A stretch of DNA of 36,385 nucleotides from positions 1 to 36,385 of the forward strand of contig DAIESF010000391.1 in NCBI GenBank assembly GCA_027346425.1. The letters are read 5' to 3'. The DNA is from Gemmatimonadota bacterium. Its GTDB lineage: Bacteria > Gemmatimonadota > Gemmatimonadetes > Gemmatimonadales > Gemmatimonadaceae. The first letter of the stretch is position 1. Every line of letters begins with the position of its first letter. The notes beneath the pieces are model-generated. The model saw only the letters and a program-made list of their open reading frames with translations. It ran no database searches and was not told the origin of the DNA. Of the stretch, positions 27,910 to 36,385 are shown one piece after another. Position numbers and translations under genes: made by a program.

Positions 27910-29284
27910 CCCGTTCCGCGATCGGCGCCCTCCGTACGCGGAGGACGCCGAGCAGGCGGTGATCTCGGCGATGATGATGGATCGCAACGCCATCGTGCGT
28001 GCGATCGAATTCGTCGACGACACCATGTTCTACCGCGAGGCGCACCGGCGCCTCTTTCGTGCCATCCTCTCCCTCAATGAGCGTGGCTCGGTCGTCGACG
28101 TCCTCACCCTCGCCAATGAACTCGCCCTCCGCGGGGAGCTGGACGCGAGCGGCGGCAAGGACTACCTCACCCAACTCGTCGACGTCGTCCCCACGTCGGC
28201 GAACGTCGAGTACCACGCCAAGATCATCCGCGAAAAGGCGCTCGTCCGGCGACTCATCGAGACGTCGACCGAGATCATCACGTCGGCCTACGAAGGGAAG
28301 TCCACCTCGCACGACCTCCTCGACGTCGCCGAGCAGCGGATCTTCCAGATCAACCAGTCGCGCAAGTCGGAAGGGTTCCATCGCATCAAGGAACTCCTCT
28401 GGCAGGCCATGGAGAAGATCGAGGAGCTGAGCCGGCACGGAGAGAGCGTTACCGGCGTCCCCTCCGGCTTCGACGACCTCGACAAGCTCACGTTAGGCTT
28501 TCAGCCGTCCGAGCTCATCATCGTCGCTGCGCGCCCCTCGATGGGAAAGACGGCCTTCGTCCTCAACGTGGCCCAGAACGCCGCCTACTACGGCAAGAAG
28601 GCGGTCGCGCTCTTCTCCCTCGAAATGGCCAAGGAGCAGCTGGTGACCCGCATGCTGGCGGCCGAGGGATGGGTCGACGCCCAGAAGCTGCGCAGCGGCA
28701 AGCTCACCGACGACGGTTTCCGTAACCTCGCCAAAGCCTCCGGCATCCTCGGCACGCTCCCGATCTGGATCGACGACACGCCGGGGCTCTCGGTGCTGGA
28801 GATCCGGTCGCGTTCCCGCCGCCTCAAAGCGGAGAACAACATCGGGATGATCATCATCGACTACTTGCAGCTGATCCAGGGTCCCGCCGACTCGGAGAGC
28901 CGCCAGCAGGAAGTCAGCTACATCTCGCGCTCGCTCAAGATCCTCGCGCGCGAACTCGAGGTCCCCGTCATCTGCCTGTCGCAGCTGTCGCGCGGCCCCG
29001 AACAGCGCACCGGCGAGAACAAGCGCCCCCAGCTCTCCGACCTCCGCGAGTCGGGGGCGATCGAGCAGGACGCCGACGTCGTGATGTTCCTCTATCGCCC
29101 CGAGTACTACGAAGGGGCGCACGACGAGCGCGGCGAGCCGCGTCGCCTGGCCGACGGCACGCCCCTCGACGGCCTCGCCGAAGTCATCATCGGCAAGCAG
29201 CGCAACGGCCCCACCGATACCGTGCGCATGTTCTTCCACAAGAAGTACACGCGCTTCGACAACTACTCGCCGCGCAAGGAGTGA
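27863..29284 (+). CDS. dnaB: Replicative DNA helicase DnaB
   Basis: AEDAEQAVISAMM, VPSGFDDLDKLTLGFQPSELIIVAARPSMGKTAFVLNVAQNAA, FSLEMAKEQLVTRML, IIIDYLQLIQG, LSQLSRGPEQR, LSDLRESGAIEQDADVVMFLYR. Confidence 0.97.
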   Translation: MSSLLDESSIAPATRDPFRDRRPPYAEDAEQAVISAMMMDRNAIVRAIEFVDDTMFYREAHRRLFRAILSLNERGSVVDVLTLANELALRGELDASGGKDYLTQLVDVVPTSANVEYHAKIIREKALVRRLIETSTEIITSAYEGKSTSHDLLDVAEQRIFQINQSRKSEGFHRIKELLWQAMEKIEELSRHGESVTGVPSGFDDLDKLTLGFQPSELIIVAARPSMGKTAFVLNVAQNAAYYGKKAVALFSLEMAKEQLVTRMLAAEGWVDAQKLRSGKLTDDGFRNLAKASGILGTLPIWIDDTPGLSVLEIRSRSRRLKAENNIGMIIIDYLQLIQGPADSESRQQEVSYISRSLKILARELEVPVICLSQLSRGPEQRTGENKRPQLSDLRESGAIEQDADVVMFLYRPEYYEGAHDERGEPRRLADGTPLDGLAEVIIGKQRNGPTDTVRMFFHKKYTRFDNYSPRKE

Positions 29285-30660
29285 CGGCGCTGCGCAACAA
29301 GACCGTCTATCGATGCACCGAGTGCGGCGCCGAGCACCCGAAATGGGCGGGGCGCTGCGATGCGTGCGGCGAGGGGAACACGCTGGCCGAGGAAGTGGCG
29401 GCGCGCGCGCCCAAGGCGGCGGGACGGACGCGCCCTCCCGCCAGCGTCGAGGGGACGGCCAGCGCCCCCGTGCGCCTGCGCGACGTGCGCTCGGCGCGCA
29501 CGGCGCGGCTCTCGTCCGGCATCAGCGAGTTGGATTTCGTCCTCGGGGGTGGCATCGTCCCCGGGTCGATGGTCCTCGTGGGCGGCGAGCCGGGGATCGG
29601 GAAGTCGACGCTCCTGTTGCAGGTGGCGGCCTCGCTCACCGCCGCCGGGACCGAGGTGCTCTATGTCTCGGGCGAGGAATCGCCGCTGCAGGTCAAGCTC
29701 CGCGCCGAACGGCTGGGCCAGGCCGACGCGGTGCAGCTCCTGTGCGAGACCTCCCTCGAGCAGATTCTCGACGTTGCGACCACCAGCCGCCCAGCCGTGA
29801 TGGTCGTCGATTCCATCCAGACGACGGCGACCGAGGAACTTGAAGGGGCCCCGGGAAACGTGGGACAGGTGCGGGAGTGTGCCGCGCGACTCATGCGCTT
29901 CGCCAAGTCGTCGGGGGCGACGGTCATCGTCGTGGGGCACGTGACCAAGGGGGGCGGGATCGCCGGCCCCAAGACGCTCGAGCACATCGTCGACACCGTC
30001 CTCTACTTCGAGGGCGAGGGAACGGGCGATCACCGGATCCTGCGCGCCACCAAGAACCGCTTCGGCTCGGTGGACGAGATCGGCGTCTTCCGGATGACCG
30101 AGGATGGGCTGATCGGGGTGGGGAACCCCTCGGCACTCTTCCTCGGCGATCGCGAGGGGCGCGCGTCGGGAAGCGCAATCACCGCCCTGCTCGAGGGGAC
30201 GCGCCCCGTACTGGTGGAGGTACAGGCGCTGGCCGCCAAGGCCGGGTTCGGGACGCCGCAGCGCGTCGCCACCGGCTTCGATGGGCGACGGCTCGCGTTG
30301 CTCCTGGCGGTTCTCGACAAGCGCGCCGGGCTCTCGTTTGCTCCGCTCGACGTCTTCCTCAACGTGGTCGGCGGGCTGCGGATGCAGGAACCGGCCGGCG
30401 ACCTGGCCGTGGCCGCCGCGCTCGCCTCGAGTGTCTTCGACCAGGCGCTCCCGTCGGACGCGGTCTTCATCGGGGAAGTGGGGCTCGGTGGCGAGATCCG
30501 TCCCGTGACGCAGTCGGAGCGCCGGTTGGCCGAGGCGGCGCAACTCGGCTTCCGGACGGTGTATCTCTCCGAACGCGGCGTCCCGCGCCGCACCCCAGAC
30601 GGGCTGCGCGCGGTCGGGGTCGGCTCGTTAGGCGCCCTCTTCAAGAGCCTGTTCCGCTGA
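29281..30660 (+). CDS. radA: DNA repair protein RadA
   Basis: YRCTECGAEHPKWAGRCDACGEGNTL zinc finger, GGEPGIGKSTLLLQ Walker A, KNRFGSVDEIGVF (KNRFG motif), Lon-like C-terminal domain. Confidence 0.97.
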   Translation: MTALRNKTVYRCTECGAEHPKWAGRCDACGEGNTLAEEVAARAPKAAGRTRPPASVEGTASAPVRLRDVRSARTARLSSGISELDFVLGGGIVPGSMVLVGGEPGIGKSTLLLQVAASLTAAGTEVLYVSGEESPLQVKLRAERLGQADAVQLLCETSLEQILDVATTSRPAVMVVDSIQTTATEELEGAPGNVGQVRECAARLMRFAKSSGATVIVVGHVTKGGGIAGPKTLEHIVDTVLYFEGEGTGDHRILRATKNRFGSVDEIGVFRMTEDGLIGVGNPSALFLGDREGRASGSAITALLEGTRPVLVEVQALAAKAGFGTPQRVATGFDGRRLALLLAVLDKRAGLSFAPLDVFLNVVGGLRMQEPAGDLAVAAALASSVFDQALPSDAVFIGEVGLGGEIRPVTQSERRLAEAAQLGFRTVYLSERGVPRRTPDGLRAVGVGSLGALFKSLFR

Positions 30661-31505
30661 TGCACGGCAACGCCGGGGACGAGGGCCGCGCGTCAGGCCA
30701 CGCGCCAGATGACGCGCACCCCACGCGCGACGCCCACGACGGGCACGCCGTCGAGCGCGCCCCCGGGCACCTCCCGCGCCAGACCACGCCCCCGGACCTG
30801 CGCCCCGACGCCGCCGTCCGTCGGGACGTCGGTGTGATCATCGTCGCCGCGGGGAGCGGAAGTCGTACGGGGAGCACGGAACTCAAGCAGTTCCGTTGGG
30901 TTGCCGGCAAGCCGATGCTCTTGCACAGCATCCAGGCGTTTCACCGGCGCGCCGACGTGGCGCAGGTCGTGGCCGTCCTCCCGCGCTCCGTCGCCGGCGA
31001 CCCGCCGCCGTGGATCTTCCAGTGCGACGTCGATCGTCTCCTCGTCTCGGTGGGTGGGCGCGAACGCGGCGACAGCGTCTGGAGCGGGATCGAGGACCTC
31101 GACGACGAGGTGGAGATCGTCGTCGTGCACGACGCGGCGCGCCCCCTCGTGAGCGATGCCACCATCGACGCCGTCATCCGCCAGGCGCGCTCGGGAACGG
31201 GGGCGATCGCGGCGCTCCCGGTGGTCGACACCCTCAAGGAAGTCGACGACGCCGGGCGCATCGTGCGCACCGTGGACCGAGCCAAACTGTGGCGTGCGCA
31301 AACGCCGCAGGCCTTCCCGCGTGACATGCTCGAGCGTGCGCACCTCGAGGCGCGGCGCGCCGGGATCAACGCCACCGACGATGCCGCCCTGTGCGAGCGA
31401 CTCGGACTCCCGGTCGTCGTCGTGCGGGGAAGCGAGCGGGCGATGAAGGTGACCGAGGAAGGCGACTTCGCCCGCGCCGACGCCATCGCCCAGCTCCCGG
31501 AATGA
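30660..31505 (+). CDS. ispD: 2-C-methyl-D-erythritol 4-phosphate cytidylyltransferase
   Basis: VIIVAAGSGSRTGSTELKQFRWVAGKPMLLHSIQAF, VVVHDAARPLVSDATIDAVI, LWRAQTPQAFPRDML. An alternative GTG start at 30834 is possible. Confidence 0.94.
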   Translation: MHGNAGDEGRASGHAPDDAHPTRDAHDGHAVERAPGHLPRQTTPPDLRPDAAVRRDVGVIIVAAGSGSRTGSTELKQFRWVAGKPMLLHSIQAFHRRADVAQVVAVLPRSVAGDPPPWIFQCDVDRLLVSVGGRERGDSVWSGIEDLDDEVEIVVVHDAARPLVSDATIDAVIRQARSGTGAIAALPVVDTLKEVDDAGRIVRTVDRAKLWRAQTPQAFPRDMLERAHLEARRAGINATDDAALCERLGLPVVVVRGSERAMKVTEEGDFARADAIAQLPE

Positions 31506-32173
31506 CCACCGCCGCCCTGTCCGTCCCGTTCTGGTCGCCCCCCGAGGTCGACGCAGCGCTGCGGCTCACGATCGACCACCTCCAGAATCGCGGCGTCCTC
31601 GCCTATCCCACGGAGACGGTGTACGGATTCGGGACCGCGGTCGATCACGACGCCGTCGAGACGCTCGTGCGACTCAAGCAGCGCCCTCCGGCCAAGCCCT
31701 TCCTCCTCCTCATCGCCGGCAGCGACATGCTGGGGCGCCTCGACCTCGCCCTCTCCCGCGAGGCGGCACGGCTGGCCGCCCGCCACTGGCCGGGACCGCT
31801 CACTCTCGTGCTCAACGGGGGGGAGCGTCGCGTCCCCCCGCGCCTGCGTGGCCCCGAAGGGGGCGTCGCCGTGCGCTGGACGTCGCACGACGGGCTGCAA
31901 CGCCTCCTGCGCGCCTACGGCGACCCGATCACTTCGACCAGCGCCAATCGCCCCCGCCAACCTCCCGCCATGACCGCGGGCGAGATCGTGCAGCAGTGGC
32001 AACCCGAGATCGCGCGCGGCGTGATCCGCGTCCTCGACGGCGGTCGCCTCGTCCCGTCGCACCCATCCACGGTGGTCGATTGCACCGGGCGACGTCCTCG
32101 CGTCATTCGTCCCGGCGCAATTCCCTCCGCCGTGCTGCGCGAGAGCGTCCCCGACCTCGTCGGCGAGTTCTAG
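31502..32173 (+). CDS. L-threonylcarbamoyladenylate synthase (Sua5/YciO/YrdC family)
   Basis: GVLAYPTETVYGFG, KQRPPAKPFLLLIA, WPGPLTLVL, TSTSANRPRQPP, RVIRPGAI. Confidence 0.94.
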   Translation: MTTAALSVPFWSPPEVDAALRLTIDHLQNRGVLAYPTETVYGFGTAVDHDAVETLVRLKQRPPAKPFLLLIAGSDMLGRLDLALSREAARLAARHWPGPLTLVLNGGERRVPPRLRGPEGGVAVRWTSHDGLQRLLRAYGDPITSTSANRPRQPPAMTAGEIVQQWQPEIARGVIRVLDGGRLVPSHPSTVVDCTGRRPRVIRPGAIPSAVLRESVPDLVGEF

Positions 32174-32273
32174 CCCCTCCGGTCCTCACGCTGCACAGGT
32201 GGGCGGGGATGAGTAGCTTTGACTGGTACGTCTGCCGAGCCACCCGTTCCATCTCGGTCTCGCACCCGTCATC

Positions 32274-32732
32274 GTGAAAATCCTCTTCGTCTGCACCGGC
32301 AACACCTGTCGCTCACCGATCGCCGAGGCCATCGCCCGGCGGGAGGCGATCGAGCGCGGTCGTGAGGACGTCGAGGTCGGAAGCGCGGGAACGAGCGCTT
32401 GGGACGGCGCTCCCGCGTCTGACGGCTCGCTCCTGGTCGCCCTCGAACGCCACCTGGATCTCGGCGGACACTCGGCGCGGCAGCTGACCCCCGAGTTGGT
32501 GGAGTGGGCCGACCTGGTGCTCACCATGGGCCCCCACCACCTGGAACGGGTCATGGCGTTAGGCGGCGAGGGGAAGGCGCACGTCGTTACCACGTTCGCT
32601 CGGGGGCGCGGCGATCCGTCGGGAGTGGCCGATCCCTTCGGTGGCGACCTGGACATGTATCGCGCCACCTTCGACGAGCTGCAACAGGAGATTCGGCGCG
32701 TCTTCGACGCCCTCGCGGCCGAGCACGCGTGA
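32274..32732 (+). CDS. Low-molecular-weight protein-tyrosine phosphatase family
   Basis: MKILFVCTGNTCRSPIAEAIARR P-loop (CX5R), VTTFARGRGDPSGVADPFGGDLDMY. GTG start. Confidence 0.93.
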   Translation: MKILFVCTGNTCRSPIAEAIARREAIERGREDVEVGSAGTSAWDGAPASDGSLLVALERHLDLGGHSARQLTPELVEWADLVLTMGPHHLERVMALGGEGKAHVVTTFARGRGDPSGVADPFGGDLDMYRATFDELQQEIRRVFDALAAEHA

Positions 32733-33550
32733 CCGATCGCCTCCCCGGGAGGCTGGTCCTCCTCGGGCACCCGGTCGCGCACTCGCTCTCCCCCGCATTC
32801 CAGAACGCGGCGCTCCGGCACGCCGGCATTCCACTCACGTACCAGGTGCTCGACGTCGCTCCCGACTCCCTGACCGACGTTCTCCAGGGCCTCCGGGAGC
32901 AGCACGCGGCGGGGAACGTTACCATCCCACACAAGGAAGCGGTCGCGCTCGCCTGTGGCGAACTGACGCCACTCGCCCAGCGCGCCGCCGCCGTGAACAC
33001 CTTCTGGACCCGTGACGACGGGACCCTCGTCGGTGACAATACCGATGTCGCCGGTTTCGAGGCGCTGGCCGACGCTCTCGGGGTCGTGCGCGAGCGGTGC
33101 GCCGTCGCCTGCTTCGGGAGCGGTGGCGCGGCCTCGGCGGTATGCGCGGCCGTTGAGCGATGGCCGGGTGCCGTGGTGACGCTGACTGCGCGCTCGCTGC
33201 CCCGCGCCCGTCTCCTCGCGCAGCGATTCGAGGCGAGTGTGCGGGTGGCGGAGAGCCCGCGCGAGGCGTTGGCCGGCGCGAATCTCGTCGTGAACGCCAC
33301 GCCGATCGGCTTGCGCGACGACTCGCTCCCTGTCGCGATATCCGACCTCCCGCGTGACGCCCGCGTGATGGACCTGGTTTATCGTCCCGGTGAGACGCGC
33401 TGGGTTCGCGCGGCCCGGGAGGCGGGGCACGTCGCTGGTGATGGGCGCGAGATGCTCCTGCATCAGGGGGCGGCCGCGTTCGTGCGGTGGTTTCACCGTC
33501 CCCCCGATCTCGGCATCATGCGAAGGGCGCTGGAGGCGGCGGCCGCATAG
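32729..33550 (+). CDS. aroE: Shikimate dehydrogenase
   Basis: LLGHPVAHSLSPAFQNAALRHAGI, AAGNVTIPHKEAVALAC, GDNTDVAGFEAL, VVNATPIGL, MLLHQGAAAFVRW. GTG start overlaps the upstream stop. Confidence 0.95.
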   Translation: MTDRLPGRLVLLGHPVAHSLSPAFQNAALRHAGIPLTYQVLDVAPDSLTDVLQGLREQHAAGNVTIPHKEAVALACGELTPLAQRAAAVNTFWTRDDGTLVGDNTDVAGFEALADALGVVRERCAVACFGSGGAASAVCAAVERWPGAVVTLTARSLPRARLLAQRFEASVRVAESPREALAGANLVVNATPIGLRDDSLPVAISDLPRDARVMDLVYRPGETRWVRAAREAGHVAGDGREMLLHQGAAAFVRWFHRPPDLGIMRRALEAAAA

Positions 33551-33586
33551 CCGCCAACTTCCTGCTTTCGGGGAGGGTGTGGAGGC

Positions 33587-35375
<1,789 letters not shown>

Positions 35376-35383
35376 GCGTCCTC

Positions 35384-36385
35384 ATGAACAAGAAGACCAT
35401 CCGCGACCTCGGCGACGCCGAGCTGCGCGGCCACCGGGCGCTGGTGCGCGTCGACTTCAACGTTCCGCTCGACGAGGCAGGGAACGTGACCGACGACACC
35501 CGCATCGTCGCCGCCCTCCCTACGCTCGAATACCTGGCCGGGCGCGGGGCCCGGGTCGTGTTGCTGTCGCACCTCGGGCGTCCGAAGGGAGGGCCCGATC
35601 CGAAGTACTCGCTCTCCCCGGCCGCCCGGCGCCTCGCCGAGCTCACGAAGCATCCGGTGACGTTTCACGGCTCCTCGGCCGACGAGGCGGCGGTCGCCGC
35701 CACCCGCGCGTTAGGCGACGGTGACATCCTCCTCCTCGAGAACACCCGCTTTCACGCGGGCGAGGAGAAGAACGATGAGGCGCTGAGCCGTGCCTTCGCC
35801 GCGTTAGGCGACGTGTACGTCAACGATGCCTTCGGGTCGGCGCATCGTGCCCACGCCTCCACCGCCGGGGTGGCCGCCTTCCTCAAGCCGGCGGTGGCCG
35901 GCTTCCTCATGGAGCGCGAACTCGACTACCTCGGCAAGGCGATCGCCGAGCCGCGGCGCCCCTTCATCGCCATCCTCGGTGGTGCTAAGGTTTCGGGGAA
36001 GATCGACGTGATCGAAGCCCTCCTCCCAAAGGTCGATGGCCTTCTGATCGGCGGGGCGATGGCATGCACCTTCTTCAAGGCGATGGGGCTCGAGACCGGG
36101 AAGTCGCTGGTCGAGGCCGATCGCATCGGGCTCGCCGAGTCGCTGCTCGAACGTGCGGGCTACCGGCTCACCCTTCCGCATGACGCGGTCGTCTCCTCGT
36201 CGATGGACGATGGCAGCGCCGCCCACGCGACCAAGCGCGACGCGATCCCCGCCGACGAGGCGATGTTCGACATCGGCCCCGACACCACGCGCTCCTACGC
36301 GCGGGCCATCGCCTCGGCCAAGACGGTCTTGTGGAACGGGCCAATGGGCGTCTTCGAAAAGCCCCCGTTCAACGAGGGGACGTTG
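35384..36385 (+). CDS. pgk: Phosphoglycerate kinase (3' end beyond the window)
   Basis: MNKKTIRDLGDAELRGHRALVRVDFNVPLDEAGNVTDDTRIVAALPT, HLGRPKGGPDPKYSL, VYVNDAFGSAHRAHAST, LGGAKVSGKIDVI, GPMGVFEKPPFNEGT. Open to the window edge. Confidence 0.97.
   Translation, partial: MNKKTIRDLGDAELRGHRALVRVDFNVPLDEAGNVTDDTRIVAALPTLEYLAGRGARVVLLSHLGRPKGGPDPKYSLSPAARRLAELTKHPVTFHGSSADEAAVAATRALGDGDILLLENTRFHAGEEKNDEALSRAFAALGDVYVNDAFGSAHRAHASTAGVAAFLKPAVAGFLMERELDYLGKAIAEPRRPFIAILGGAKVSGKIDVIEALLPKVDGLLIGGAMACTFFKAMGLETGKSLVEADRIGLAESLLERAGYRLTLPHDAVVSSSMDDGSAAHATKRDAIPADEAMFDIGPDTTRSYARAIASAKTVLWNGPMGVFEKPPFNEGTL

Overview
The window is about 36.4 kb of high-GC bacterial chromosome, almost entirely protein-coding. 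Gene content and style resemble Gemmatimonadota, but that assignment is inferred from recall and not tested. In order I read: the 3' part of hypF; a NiCoT/UreH-like metal transporter; a U32 peptidase; a hybrid histidine kinase (-); a recQ helicase broken by an apparent single-base frameshift; an acyl-CoA dehydrogenase; an isoprenylcysteine methyltransferase-like protein; RNase E/G, rplU and rpmA; a small hypothetical; two tandem secreted amidohydrolases (-); a glycerophosphodiester phosphodiesterase (-); an ECF sigma / zinc-finger anti-sigma / Spy-like periplasmic protein module; tRNA-Leu(CAA); a minimal secreted TonB C-terminal-domain protein (-); a D-2-hydroxyacid dehydrogenase; a leucyl aminopeptidase; and a TonB-dependent-receptor-like protein with heptad repeats. 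A dense run follows: yicC, gmk, rpoZ, coaBC, family-4 UDG, dnaB, radA, ispD, Sua5/YrdC, LMW-PTP, aroE, comF, gap and pgk (truncated by the window end). I found no mobile element, CRISPR array, prophage or defence island. The strongest unexplained signal is a non-palindromic word, CGTTAGGC/GCCTAACG. I count 14 exact copies plus 4 CGTTAGGK/T-type variants, all inside genes, and it accounts for 14 of the 15 TTA leucine codons I could find. This may be an uptake-, methylation- or segregation-type genomic signature. All counts were made by eye.
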